Assembly (NCBI RefSeq): GCF_017654505.1
Contig: NC_054553.1
Coordinates: 9,560,621 to 9,624,620 of the forward strand
Reading direction: 5' to 3'
DNA length: 64,000 bases
DNA from: Polyodon spathula
Lineage: Eukaryota > Chordata > Actinopteri > Acipenseriformes > Polyodontidae
The notes beneath the pieces are model-generated. The model worked only from the letters and a program-made list of their open reading frames with translations. It was not told where the DNA came from and did not search any database. Both the position numbers and the translations under genes were made by a program. Positions 18,811-31,626 of this stretch are shown here, in pieces. Numbering within the stretch: the first letter of the stretch is position 1; every line of letters begins with the position of its first letter.

Positions 18811-19150
18811 AAATCAACCATTATATAAAACACACAGGACAGGAACTAACGACAGACTGTCCCAATCTAAATACACGGGTAAGCCCTGACCCCAGTTTGA
18901 CAATCGGTGGTCAGAAGAACTCCTTTGTGTGACCACACTCCAAGCAAGACGTCTTCACTTCATCAATGATACACACTTATTTGGTTCATGGGCTCTTTTT
19001 TATAGCAAATTGCTCTGCCGGGACATGCCCTAAAACTGAGCAAGGAGCCGCAGGCTGAAATTCACTGTAAACAATACACAGCTGGCAGCACGACACAGGC
19101 AGAGCGTCAGGCTCTTTTCTGCAAGCATATACATGTGGCCAAGAAGCCTT
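18811..19150 (-). mobile_element. Possible LTR fragment
   Basis: This segment is richer in G+C than its flanks. On the minus strand it has GCTATAAAAAAGAGCCC, a good TATA-box-like element. About 80-120 bases downstream comes a segment resembling an LTR R/U5 region. No clear TG...CA ends or target-site duplication are found. Two copies of ATCAACCATTATATAAAAC (from about 18779 and 18812) lie at its left edge. Confidence 0.35.
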
Positions 19151-22100
19151 CATAACCATTAGCACAAATTAAACAACATGTTAATATATTAATTAGCTAG
19201 TTGTTAATTAATACATGTAAAAAATGCTTGACCAAAAAAAAAAAAAAAAAACAAAAGAGCCATACAGTAAGACCTTAAAATGAACAGCCATTTTTTAATG
19301 CTATATTTAATAAATAAATAAATAAATAAATCACCTATAACATGTATACAAGATTCACATACCATAAGTGTATTCTTAAGATGTACACTGATACATTTGA
19401 CAGGAATGTTAGGTACTGTAGAACAGAAGACAAAATAAATGCATGCAACCTAACACTAAAACCTAAAGTTGATTTGAACCACTCAAGATGAATGTACATG
19501 TTAAGCACTAATGAAACATGGGAGCTGCCTACATTTAGTGATGTGGAAAAGCTCAAACCTGGCAAATATCAACTTCCTTGATACTCAAAAGCAACTTCTT
19601 AGGGTCTCAGACTTCTGCTACTTACTGAGCTAATTCCTGTACTTTTAAATAAGTTTGCTGGCAAAAAGTGAAATACTGGCAAGCTCAGGTCCAGAACTCC
19701 TTACTTACGTACAGTGGCATCCCCTTAAAAAGCATCTGCCACATTTTGACTCTTAAAGAATCTTGGGAATTCTGATGCACATATTTTCTGCCAGCAATCT
19801 TTATTTACACTTTTGGATCTTGGCAAGGCGGAGTGCTTAGCCTGCAGCTCACAGGTGGTGAGGAAAGGGCTGTCATGATGGCTTGGGATCAAGGGGGCTT
19901 GGACAGCTGTGCTCTAATAGGCTGCCTCTAAGCACTAATTGAAGTTTCTGATGAAAGATCACCAAATGAAGCACAATTGTTTTTAATATCCTTTTTTTTT
20001 TTTTTTTAAATCTTGTCTTCCTAACAAGTTTGAGTGGTATGAACAAGCAAAACAAGCTTTTTATGGGAATAGTTTAAACAGGCTTATGCTTATAACAGGG
20101 AAAGATTGTGTTGAGGCATTGTTTTTTTGATGCATTATTGTATTTATAATACTGTGTATGTACTGTGTTAAACCACAGGCAATCATGGTAAAGAACCAAT
20201 AAATATAGTAAAGCATGGGGGGGAAAATATGGTATGTAAATGCATAGTAAATCCTAAATACATCAATCTAAGAACAGGAACTGGATCAGGACTGTCTATT
20301 CTGGAAAGTAAAATACAGTTTAGTATTAATTTCATCAACAGGCAGATTCAGTGTTCCTATACTCTCTGTAAGAATACTTTATATCCTTTGAATCTTTTTC
20401 AGTTCATTTTCTCGTTTTCCCGTTGTATATGTTTCCGAATCATGATGTATTACTGTTTCTGCACACATGTAGCGTGTTTAAAAAACAAGTACAGTAGCTT
20501 CAAATGTCATGTTCACCTTTCAAAAATGCCTTATGATATTTGCAATAATGTCTTATGTTTCTTTTGAGTTATTTTGATGTGTCTGACTATCTGCCTCTAC
20601 CTGTCTGTTAGCTTGTCTGAAAAAATGTAACTGCCTTGGACTGAACAGCCTTCCACATTCCATTCATATCATGTGACAAAATGGTCTTTCAATGGCTGGG
20701 CCTGCAGACTTTCAAATCAGCCACTTTATGTGTTTGGTGCTTGCCAGTTAGAATTGTCCAGACAAACTCAACGCAAGTTCAAAGACAGATGAGCATAGAT
20801 GTTGAGAACAGTGTATAATAACTCAATATTAGATAAATAGCACCACTCACAATAGCTACATTTACAATGTCAAACAACATATTTTCGATTTGGCTTGCTT
20901 TTTTTAGGAGGGTTCACAACAAACTTCTCTGTGTCGTGCAGGTGGCTATCATTGTATAGTGTTTTAATAGAGGTCAAATATGGTTGTGACGTTATTGAAA
21001 ATATCAAATACAACTGTGTACAGAAACAGTAAATATGACAACTAAGGACGCATATTATGGGATATACAGATTTTAAAAATAAACTGTCTACTTTAGTTTT
21101 ATGAGCCCCATACTGTATTGCTATGGTTCACATTTGTAATTGTATTCTTACAAGGTGAACACTGTAGAGTTTTTTTTTTTTTTTTCCAGCATATTCTGCT
21201 TATTTATTTGCATGTAGAAAGCCGTAACATCATAGGCTTTATATTCTTATTATCCTATAATTTGTATGTATTTATTTTTTATCGTGAATGGAGAAGAGCT
21301 GGAGACATAATACAGGATTGTTGCTATGTTACCAGTTTCACAGCTGATAATATACAGTACAGTCAAATTCATAATGAGAAATAATTTACATAAAGACAAA
21401 TTGATTTCCATCAATAGTACTATGTGTATTCAGTGAAATTACAACAAAAGTGAAGTGACAGTTCTAAAAAAAAAAGTAAAAAAAATGGGGCACAGTAAAA
21501 TCAAAAGACTTGTACCTCAAGACATAAAAGATATTTTAGAAAATGATGCTTTGTTTGCAGCTTGCGTTTGTAAGTCCAAAGCGAAACTTAAATGGTTGTT
21601 GTAGGCTTTTAAAGTTCAGAAAGACCGCTGTCTGTATTCAGACCAGCTGTTTGTATCCTACATTTTTTTCTGTCTACAGCACTTCTATTTTGGGGGCTTC
21701 TATGCTGAACATTAGATTTTATGGCACTTTTATATTCCATTGGGTACAGTTATAACAACCCCATAGAGTGGTGAACTCAGGAAGAATGCCTAGTACTATA
21801 CATGGCAAAAACAAAAACATTTTCATAGTGCCATATGGTGGTTGTAAATAGCCTCAGAACAAAACAGGATTGGTCTAAATGTGTTTGATTACATGCATTT
21901 TAACTTTGGACCAAAAATGTTGATCATTTTCAAGAACTTAAGTAACAATTGCAGGTACAGAATGTATTATCTGCCACTTAATTGAAAGATAATAAAGGGC
22001 CAGTAAAGATATCATTGCTATTCAGTGGTGCTGATTCCTGACTGTGAAATGTTAAATTCGAAACCACCTCCAGATAGAATGTATGTAGCACACACACTGT

Positions 22101-22160
22101 TGTCTAAATGGATTGTTGATCACGTGGCTTACAGAGTACATTGGTAATGCAAATGAAATC
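19151..22160. other. Non-coding stretch without recognisable gene
   Basis: It holds (AATA)n at about 19308-19331 and poly-A/T runs. Open frames at 20229-20567 (112 codons) and 21118-21384 (88 codons) have no recognisable motif and a composition typical of random AT-rich DNA. Confidence 0.6.
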
Positions 22161-22166
22161 CCTGTA

Positions 22167-22595
22167 TGACAGGATAGCGTCACAACCCAGATTGGTTACC
22201 CACAGGAATTAGACCCAGAGACAGAAATCTGCAGTTTTAAAGCGCTGTTGTGCACTTTATTAACAAAAAACAAACAGCAACAAACAAAACACGGCACAAG
22301 GGCCAAAATAAAAGGTTTAAGCAAAAGAACAACACACTTGTAGACTGGGCATTAGCCTTCACTATTAAGTTTCCAAACAGTCTGATAATCACAGCACAAA
22401 CTCCTTCAACAAACAAAGGATTTCTAGATATTTTTATACATGTGGTCCCTCCCCAGTTAGAACAAATTACCTAATTGTGGAATGGCCACACCTGTGACTG
22501 CTGGCAGGGATAGATTTAGTCCCATCCCTGCCAACTTTGCATTCCCCCCCACACACACACACACTCTATACATTAGGGGCTTTCACCCTGCCACA
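22167..22595 (-). mobile_element. Solo LTR (429 bp), antisense, same family as 44169-44593
   Basis: The ends are TGACAGGATA ... CCCTGCCACA, with CCTGTA immediately before (22161-22166) and after (22596-22601), a 6-bp duplication. The minus strand carries AATAAAG near its 3' side. It shares AGACAGAAATCTGCAGTT and GCACAAGGGCCAAAA with the reverse complement of the 44169-44593 LTR, and the lengths agree (429 and 425 bp). A short CA run lies within it. No internal coding region is adjacent, so it is a solo LTR. Confidence 0.8.
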
Positions 22596-22936
22596 CCTGT
22601 AATATGTAAACATTGCAATTCAGTTTCAGTCACAATGGGTAAAACAATCGGATGTACCAGACTTTGATAGTGTGCTGGTCGTAGGCTTTTATTAGGTAAC
22701 TTCCTCCATATTCAAAATTGAAGAAAATAGTAACAGCAGATTTCCATCAATGTCCATGAAGAGGAGTCCCCAGTGGTTCATCTATGAATGTCTCCATCAC
22801 ATGAGTGCAGAGTGAGTCACACAATCTGGAGTTCACTCAGGCTTGTTCTGTGAGGTTTATAATATGGCGAGTCCACCCTGAATCACCTACAGTAAAGAGT
22901 TTAAGTGATACAAATCCAAGTGTGGCAGCCTTCAAG

Positions 22937-23030
22937 ATGACTGCATTATTTAAGGAATATAGAACAAGAGCATGCACTATTTAATGACTGCATTATTTAA
23001 GAAATATAGAACAAGAGCACACAATATTTA
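22937..23030. repeat. 47-bp tandem duplication
   Basis: Units 22937-22983 and 22984-23030 both contain ATGACTGCATTATTTAAG and ATATAGAACAAGAGCA, with a few differences. Confidence 0.9.
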
Positions 23031-23476
23031 TGCAGCAGTAAGGCAGAGGGGAGATGATCTTTTGGTTGCTTAATTTAGGTGCCTTTTTATTAAGTTTTAA
23101 TTAGGGAAGCCACTAGTGTGTAATTAAGGAAGTTAGCACTATAGGTAGTTGATAAAGTTTTGAAAGTTTTCTATAAGCATACTTTACTATTGATAAAATC
23201 TGAAGTTTGCTGAATGTGGCAAATCCAAGAATTAAATGGTGTTTTTAAAAACGAACAGAATATTTACCTAGTTCAAGTCAGCGCTCAATTACTTAACTAG
23301 ATCCTTAATTGAATTGATAATTTGCTTAATTAGACATTTTTAATTATTTTCAGCTCTTAAACAGTTGCACAGTTCAAGTTACTTATAAAATGTTACAGCT
23401 AACTTGAAATATGCAACTGAAAACCAGCAGACACAGTGGGCTCTCAGGACTTGTTTGGGAACTACTGTTCTAGAGC

Positions 23477-23642
23477 AGGGGTATCCAATAATGGTCCTGG
23501 AGGGCCAGTGTTCCTCCTGGTTTTTGTTCCAACTGTATCCTGAATTCATTAATTGGACCAGTTAAGTTTCTATTAAGTACTCACTTGGTCCAATTAATTA
23601 ATTTAAGGTACAGTTAGAGCAAAAACCAAGAGGGACACCGGC
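23477..23642. mobile_element. Fold-back (palindromic) hAT-like MITE
   Basis: A segment beginning CAGGGGTATCCAATAATGG. Its arms 23515-23570 and 23584-23633 are inverted copies (CTCCTGGTTTTTGTTCCAAC against GCAAAAACCAAGAGGG; AATTGGACCAGTTAAG against CTTGGTCCAATTAATT). The CAGGGGT start and the 'tcctggagggccag' text are typical of a short fold-back repeat widespread in fish genomes. I assign hAT only from the terminal bases. Confidence 0.65.
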
Positions 23643-24695
23643 ATTAGATCAAAAACATTTGATCAATCAGATTTGAGGCTTGACACCAGCTGAATTCAAG
23701 TAAGATTAAGCTAGTTGGTTTGGTTACAGTTCAAGCCTCCACACAAGTTTTAGGAATGAAAGAAAAACCTTGTTTCTTTTCAATGGAGCTGCTCAGGATG
23801 CACAGCAATGTAAATTTGCTTGCAATGTGGCAGCTCAATGGCACAGCATGCTGGGTACCTGCAGCTCAGCAGTAAAGGCAAGCACACATTGCAGATATTT
23901 GATATGATATTGCGAATAGATATGACGTACTTTTAAAATAAATCTTAAAATGCCCAAATGAGACTTCTGCTTTAAGTATATTTTTGGTTTTTAAAAGTAT
24001 GTAAAATACCATTGATGCCACACATAATGATATTAAATCTGTCTAGAACAGTCGCACAATGATGTACAGTAAAAGTGTAGCAGCTAATCAGCGCAAGGTA
24101 AACAGTACACAAGCAAGTGACAAGTCTTGTTGGGTGAAACAACCCATGGGTGTTATTTTATTGTTATATAATGTTAATTCTCCGCTGTAGCTCCTTTTTG
24201 CAGAGACACACAGAAATAATTAACTGAGTTGTGTAGTGTCACAGACTTCAGAGCATTTATTTGAACTGCGGGGAAACAGCCTGTGGGCAGATGCCTATTT
24301 CATCTGGACAGTGCCTACAGGCCACTGGAAACGACGAGCCTTCACTCCTGATTTGCTCTCACTTAGTTTCCACCGCTGGAGTCCTCTCAGCTCTCAGCCA
24401 TCATCTGGCTTAATGTAACCACCTTGTAAGAAATGAAGTGTGTGAAAGCTAAAATATTGGTGGTATTTTTCAGTTTCTCCAATACTTATAGAGAGATTGA
24501 TGTTACTAAATAATATTTTACCTTAGTCTATCTCTAGTTGCATGCTTCAATGCAGCAGTACAACACTGCATTGTTGCAATTGCCTCCAGCTCCAATTTGA
24601 AGCTTTTTCTTTATTCAAAACACATGCCATCTCTATGGTAGGGAGGGAATGGAGATACAGACATTGGATACATTCTTCCCAAAAACAATTAATCA

Positions 24696-24696
<1 letters not shown>

Positions 24697-24771
<75 letters not shown>
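24697..24771. repeat. (CA)n microsatellite
   Basis: About 37 uninterrupted CA units. Confidence 0.97.
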
Positions 24772-24773
<2 letters not shown>

Positions 24774-25411
24774 AGATTTTTTTTTCAGTGTAGGTGAAAA
24801 CCTAACATGCAGAAAATACTGAAATATAAATCAGACAGCTTGCCAGCAATGTAAAAAGTACTGTATCCCAAAGTCAACACATGAATCTGTTATATTTATT
24901 CATATTTTCCAGGAGCTATCTGTTCCTGTGTTACTTACTGTAATCACTATTTTGGTGGTTAGAGTCAACTATTTTTTTAAAGTCTGCTGTCCTCTCCCTG
25001 CAATAGGGATCAGACATTGCTTTCTACCTCATTAAGAATGCAGAAATCTGCATCCTTTGATATCAATCACAGTCACAGATTCCTACAGCAGTGACCTCAC
25101 AATGGCAGTAAAGACTGCAAGCTGCATATGGACGGTAAGTTTATTTGGATACATTAAAAAAAAAAAAAAAAAAAAATAGCCAAAACATCATGTTATTTGA
25201 AAAGCAACTCACTGACCAATCCCCTCCACCACAAAGCACAAGCACAAGTTAGTTCTGCAACATATTACAATACACAATATAAACTGTAACCCTCCAAAAC
25301 CAGAATGGGGTTCAGATGTGCAGAACGAAAGGCTACCCCTGGATCTTCAAAATGATTTGATATATTTTCATTATAAACACAATCTAACAAAGGGTTAATT
25401 TCAATGTACTG

Positions 25412-25470
25412 ACAAGCTGTAGCACCTTCCAGAAGCCTACAAGAGGTGCAGGGTTCAAATCTGTAGCTAG
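25412..25470 (+). repeat. Possible tRNA-derived SINE head
   Basis: GGTTCAAATCT (25452-25462) fits a pol III B box, and AAGCTGTAGCACC about 30 bases upstream could be a degraded A box. No cloverleaf can be drawn and no SINE tail is seen, so this is tentative and it is not a tRNA gene. Confidence 0.3.
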
Positions 25471-28079
25471 TCCAACATCAGTTTTACCCCAGTAGAATTC
25501 ATGACATTTAGTTACCACACCTAATTATTTATTTGATTCTTAAAGTAACTGTAGCTAACAAAACAGCTCCATGCATTTTCCCTGCCGTGCATGCCCATTC
25601 ATTATATAGGTCTCAAATGGTCGATACTGAAGAAAAAAGAAAACACATTTTAGCAACATGATATCTGGAAAGACTTGTGTTAAATAATAATAATAAAAAA
25701 GTGTCTCCTTTTTCAAGCCATGACCTTAGTCTGTAGTGTACTTCTTGGGTCGCCTGGAGAGTGAAATTATCCCCACTTCTTCACCGACTTCTTTCCTGCC
25801 AATAACCAATCAGCTACTGGTCAGTTTTCAGCCAATAATATGCTTTGTTAAGAGGAGATTATCCAGGGAGTGCAAGTGCAGACAGATAACCAACGACTAT
25901 GGCCTAGAAACTGAGAGTTCCTTTAACCTAAAGTAATACTAGATAGTGTTTTCAAATGAAATGTGTGCTATAACATGTGTTTCTTTCAAAACTGCACAAT
26001 GTAGACATATTTTGCTGATGGAAGTGGTAAACAGAATTGCACACAGGTTAGTTTTAAAGGACAGTGGTAAATAATTGGGATATAACTCTGTGAAAATAGA
26101 CCCAGACAAGGCTTAAGAGTCAAAATTATTATTCAGACATGGACACCAGAGGGTCAATCCAGATTGGATCATAAAGAATATTAACAGTCAGTTACCTTTT
26201 CTGGTAGAAAAAAAAACAAACAAAAACAAGCTAGAGAGACTGACTAGTATTTCACAAATCAGTGCATTTAAAAACAGAGCTTAAAGCAATATAATTTTAA
26301 GCTTTATTTTTGTACACGTCTGTGGTTTTCTACTCTGCAAACCACTTAATATAATACCATTTAATAAATTATGATGATTTCTACACTATATTTTTTTAAA
26401 TGCAAACCAAGGGTCATTTACTCAAACATCCCTTGATTTGTAGCAAAGTTTACAGCAAACTCAAGATATTATTATTGAAACTGCAAATTATATTTTCTTT
26501 CCTCCCAACAACTCTACAATTTCAGAAATAAAACAAAACACTGTTGGAGAAAGCAAATTGCCTGGGATTAACCAGGAAGGAAACAACTTTACCAGATAGG
26601 TCATGTGTTGGATCACTTGGATAATAACTAGCGGGCCTTGGCTAAGTTATCTGTTCCCTAACAACATAACCTGCCTCTTGATAAACTTACCTTGCATGAA
26701 TCACTATCCATTATATCCAGCCAAAGAACAGCAGGTTAGTCAGAAACAAATGGACCTAGCCTACCCCTAAGCAAACAGTTCACTGGAAAATGTAGCTGGA
26801 AACTGAGCTGGAAGAAAACCAGATCCAGTATATCACAAAATCCTAACTAGAACCATGGTGATGCTTTATTATCCTCTAGGAAGGCGATACAGTGAACACG
26901 GCAATACGTACAAGTTAATGTCACATTTATCCAATTGCAATAAAAATTGTTATTAACATTATGTAGGTTACTTTAATGTGAATATCAGATTCTGGAGATA
27001 TGGGGGGTAGGGTCTGTTTGTCCATACAGTATATCCATCTATCTATATTGTCACTCTTACTTTTGTGCATGTATATGGAGAATCGCATATCCAATTACCA
27101 TGAAACAAAACATACAGATGTGTATTGTATTGTTGTAATGTAATTTCCTATTTTTAAAAGGTTGGTTGTTGTTACACCAGGTACCAAGTGTGTAAGCTAT
27201 CATTCATACATTAAAATGGTTAGACATGTAAGTGCTAGGCGAAACTATCTGATGTCTTTGAAAATATCTTTTACGCTAGACACCCATCTAACCTCGAAAA
27301 GCACGTCTAAATCCATTAATTGCCTTTGAAAATGTTCCTCTATATGTCTTCTGGTAAATGTGACAAGTCAAAAACAACATTTTTCTTGACTCCAAACAAG
27401 CCTCATTTGTAGAGACTACATGTTTCTGGTTCACTTCACAGCTCTACTTTACTGTAAATGCCATACTGATTAAGCTGGGACAGCTGCAAAGAGTGGCTGT
27501 TTTATGGGATGTATTAGAGGTTCTGGTCCCTTGCTAATCAGCATCTAATTCTAGGGCTGATTTTTGATAAAGATAATTTCCCCTTAGATACTGTCTCATA
27601 CCAAGAGGGAACAAATGTTTCTGTGGACAGTTCATAACTTGTCCCCTCAATCTGTTTTATTGTAGTCAATTAAAAGATAAACAAAACAAACTAATAAAAA
27701 AAAATCTAAAGAAAGCGCAGATCCTTCATTTCAATATCAGGCTACAATTTCAACCTTTCAGTGACAATAGAGCAGCTGTCATTTAATAGATTAAATGGTG
27801 AGCTATCTCAGCATGCACACAGAGGGTTGCAATAATCGTACAGTTACTGAAAGGTTAAACATATTTGTGTGGAATTGTTTATTGGATTTTTAGCCTAATG
27901 CAATCTGAAACATAGAGAAGGCTAGGAGTTTAGAAAGGTAGTTACTGTATTGTTTTCACCATGTGGAGTAAGACAGACACGTATGGATTCCAGTTTTTGG
28001 AATGGAGGACCCTAAAAGTCCTCTACACAAATCTACGCCAAAAAAAAAAATATTGCGTCTCCTACTGAACATTAATCTG

Positions 28080-28560
28080 CCTGTGTAATTGTAATGTTTT
28101 TGAAATTCTGGAATCTGATTAATCTAATCAACCGAGGCAGGACTGAAATGAAAATCTGGCTGTTACCATAATGCCAGGAATCACCCATTGCAATCCAAAC
28201 TATTGATGGTTTGGGATAATACTTTTTTTCTGCTTATAAAATCTACCCCACCAGCTGATCAATTTTCAATTGATTCACAGATCCTGTGTCACGCCACTCT
28301 TTTGCATGAAAATCCTTCCTGAATCTGCCTGTGGTGGTTGCCAATGTGGCACTGCAGACACTCAGGCCCTCCTGTAAGCAAGTCTGTGGAGTCAAGTGAC
28401 ATTGACCCTGTCAGCGTTCCTTGAAAGGGAGGTGCTGGCGACGCCTGTACTGTTACTACTGAATGGTGATTATAATCTTCGATTATCTCGGAGGCAAAGA
28501 AAACTATACTGCAATTATGGCGATGATGAATGGGGCTAAACCAACGATGGAGGCCTGAAA
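28080..28560. promoter_or_regulatory. Candidate conserved non-coding element
   Basis: A repeat-free stretch of balanced composition with clustered homeodomain-like sites (TGATTAATCTAATCAACC) and an octamer-like TTTTGCATGAAA. No open frame. The call rests only on texture and motifs; it could be ordinary intron sequence. Confidence 0.2.
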
Positions 28561-28874
28561 TTTGACCTTTGAGCTTTTAGAGTCATATTGGGTTTAATAT
28601 TTGAGCTTATATATTTGAAAACATTTATTTATGATTTTTATTTATTATTAAATATACTTTCTCTAACAATAGTATCTCTTTATGCTATTATGAATTTCGA
28701 TTTGTATATGGTTAAGTTAAAAATGATTGATCAAACTATTGGTAATTGTTGTTATTCAGGAAGCAACTAGACAATAAATACCACACCCTCCCCTCCCACT
28801 CTGCATCAAATATGATAAGGATCCTGACAGAGATTAAGCAATCCGCTCAGTCAGATCAACAGTCTATATAGCAC

Positions 28875-29386
28875 TGTGATGGGGTGCATTCCTCTTGTGC
28901 ATATTTATGAATTATTATGATTTGCATTGTATTATTATTATATGTTGTATTTGTATGCGGGTGGACAAAGCCGCCCATCTGTCGTTATTGGTGATCGGCG
29001 AAAAAGCCAGTCTCAAAGTGTAACGAGCATGGGTGGGGTTAAATTTGTGACTGTAGCTCCGACCATGGAATTTAAAAAAAAAAAAAAAAACACTCCAGGC
29101 TCATTAAAGGAAGAGAGGTGTTTAGGGAACTTGAGTGAATGCTACCCAAAACAACAAACACAAAGCTACTCGTTAATTAGAAAGGCTGTGATTATCTGAG
29201 TTTGTTTTGTTTTGGCCCATGTGCCTTTTCTTTTGTGTATTTTGTGTTTTGTTCAAACTGTTTATTTTGTTTAATTAATAAATATACTGCACCAGCAGGT
29301 TCAGCCCTGTGCTTCTCAGTTTGTTTGTGCTGCTTCCTGCACGCCGGCGTCCCCACCCACGCATCACTCTAGCCATCACTGTCACA
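28875..29386 (+). mobile_element. Solo LTR (512 bp) with perfect target-site duplication
   Basis: Begins TGTGATGGGGTGC and ends CCATCACTGTCACA. It is flanked on both sides by AGCAC (28870-28874 and 29387-29391), an exact 5-bp duplication. A polyadenylation signal AATAAATATACTGCACC lies near 29276 on the plus strand, giving the orientation. No internal region is present. The 90-codon open frame at 28927-29199 lies inside the LTR and is not a gene. Confidence 0.9.
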
Positions 29387-29391
29387 AGCAC

Positions 29392-29919
29392 CGAGACATT
29401 GTCATGCCAACAAGTGTCAAATAGAAATAAGTAAACTGCAAAAATAAACACATATTAATACACATATCAAAACAATTGTGGTTATGTTAAAAACAAATAT
29501 TGTAGGAATAACAGCACATCAGAGAGCAATGGTAAATAGGGGGTTTTGTTGTAATTCCATACAGCCTGTTTAGTAACACTTTAACTTCATTACTGTTGTC
29601 AGTGGTTTTGTATGCAGATTATTTTCCAGCAGTGGACAGGCACAATAGCAACTGCTGATGGTGATGATACCACATGAAATTTAAAGTAAGGGTTTGGATC
29701 CCCTGTGCAGGTTTTAATGTAATTACAGCTTAATGTATTAGATAAATACAGCTATTGACTTAAACAGCCCTTTCTGGAACAGCAAAAGCCTACTGTAGAT
29801 GTTGCTTCCAGATTTGAAAATATTTTGAACTGGTGCTCTAGCACTCAGAAATATAATTTATCACTACATGTTTTGCAAGTCTCTACCTTGCCCAGAATAC
29901 AAATTATATTGATTGCAAA
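29392..29919. other. Non-coding stretch, nothing recognised
   Basis: About 530 bases of AT-rich DNA with ATTA-rich homeobox-like text near 29718-29745 and no gene. Confidence 0.5.
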
Positions 29920-30559
29920 TTAACCCTCTTATTACAGAAGGTTTTAGGTCTATTTGACCCGACTCTAGTTTCCAATTAACTTAAACGCTACTTTTCTTTT
30001 CATTTTCTGTATAATATTTTATGACTTTTCCTAAGTTGGCACCATGAAATTATACACAGAAAACAGAACCTTTGAGATGTTTATTATTTTTGGAACAGGT
30101 CATGTATGCAAATAAGATGTTCGGGTCACTGTGACCAGTGGCATTTATCTATGTAGATTTGTGTGCAGGAATAAAACAGACTTCTTCAGTTTGTTATTTT
30201 GTTATTATTATATTTGTATTATTATCTCTGGAAATGGCTGCACCTGTCTGGAGATATTTATAAACAAACAAACAAAAAAAACAACAACAATATACTGTCT
30301 ATCTACAAGGCAGAGCCTAATTTTCACTGTCAGTTTTGCAACAGCATCTCACTGGTAAAGACATTCCAAAATGAGGAGTTCCCAGGTCAGCATTCAAAGA
30401 AGTTTTATCACAGCTCCTGGACTAAAAGAGCATAAAAGAGCATAAAAACAGTTAATCAATTTAAGCCTGTTTAAATTAGTTGCATTGAAATTGCATCGGG
30501 TCGATATGACCAAAAATATAACAGATGTACCTAAATTCTGAACATAATAGGAGGGTTAA
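29920..30559. mobile_element. piggyBac-type MITE with TTAA duplication (about 632 bp)
   Basis: Starts TTAA-CCCTCTTATTAC and ends CATAATAGGAGGG-TTAA. The inverted tips and the TTAA target duplication (29920-29923 and 30556-30559) are diagnostic of piggyBac-superfamily insertion. Sub-terminal ATTTGACCCGACT and GGGTCGATATGACC recall fish elements with GGGTC...GACC motifs. No transposase is inside; open frames of 75-78 codons are incidental. It must have been moved by an enzyme coded elsewhere. Confidence 0.85.
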
Positions 30560-31228
30560 GTTTAGACTTGTCTAATGCTTGTAATATTTATTTTAATGGA
30601 GCTAGGTATTGGGGTTGAACTGGTTTCAACTTCCTCTTGGAAATACTCCTTAACATTTATATCATTCTCACTCCTCGGGTGGCACATTTCTATCTGCCAC
30701 TGGGACTGACTTGAAAACAAATGGGACTCTCTGTCATGATCTCACTAATGATGGAAGTTACCCAATTAGCACTGGATGCGAGAAGTGGGTTTTAATGCCA
30801 GGGTAATATCAGATATTACTACCAATATTACTTTACTCCCCACCAAACAGAGCCTCAGTATATTATTGCTTTAAATATATTAATTTGCTTCTCAGTTTCA
30901 TGATGTTTCTGTGAAAAAACTAAATTACTATCTTTTCAGAGAGTTTATTAATGTCCACATTTCATGTTGCAACTGCTAACTAGAAGTGATTATACTTTTG
31001 CTAATGCTGATTTATCTGGGAAGGAAAAAAAAACTTAAATGAAAAGCTGCATGGCTCAATACCCCAAAGACAGTCTGTGTGAGAAATTAAAATAATGAAC
31101 CCCTTTTCAATACATTTAAATTTTATATTACCATAACTTTGGATTCTTACCATGCAACTAGCATATTCTGTATCATATGGTTAACATCTTGATCCAGGTA
31201 AGTTTCTTTTAGATGCTGTTTTTTACAG

Positions 31229-31327
<99 letters not shown>
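31229..31327. repeat. (TATC)n tetranucleotide repeat
   Basis: About 24 TATC units, uninterrupted. It abuts a fragment of a piggyBac-type MITE. Confidence 0.97.
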
Positions 31328-31330
31328 AGT

Positions 31331-31626
31331 CATGATTTTATTACTATAACATCTCAAAAAGCTCTGCAAGTGTCTGTGGTATTCTTTGTGCACTGCAAGC
31401 GGAAGCAGCTATCTTCTTTGTTTGTGTCCGTGTTATCTCTGGTGCAGGGGCTATGTGTTTTGCTCAGATCCATCCCTTTGTTTTTTGGGTTTTTTTGGCT
31501 TGTCTCGGCTCCTATCGGTCTCACTCTGCCATTGAAAGGTTTTCTCTGCTTTGTCTGGAGAAAAAACAACTAGAGACCTGTGCTTGACATCTTTGATGAT
31601 GTCGGACCCTGTCCAACATCGGATCC
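31331..31626 (-). mobile_element. Fragment of the piggyBac-type MITE family seen at 43548
   Basis: The reverse complement aligns by eye with about 43597-43880. Shared text includes GATGTCAAGCACAGGTCTCTAG, AAAACCTTTCAATGG, GAGACCGATA, CAGAGCTTTTTGAGATGTTATAG. Neither TTAA end is kept: one side runs into the (TATC)n array, the other stops before the tip. The 67- and 71-codon open frames on the two strands are not genes. Confidence 0.8.

Larger units (their letters stand above)
22602..28869. other. Non-coding stretch with small repeats only
   Basis: Six kilobases without a host exon. The separate entries list a 47-bp tandem duplication, a fold-back repeat, a (CA)n array, and a possible SINE head. 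The remainder is AT-rich unique-looking sequence; 28080-28560 is discussed as candidate regulatory DNA. Confidence 0.55.

Noticed and set aside
25412..25470. tRNA gene suggested by GGTTCAAATCT
   Set aside because: No acceptor or anticodon stem can be formed; at best an old SINE head.
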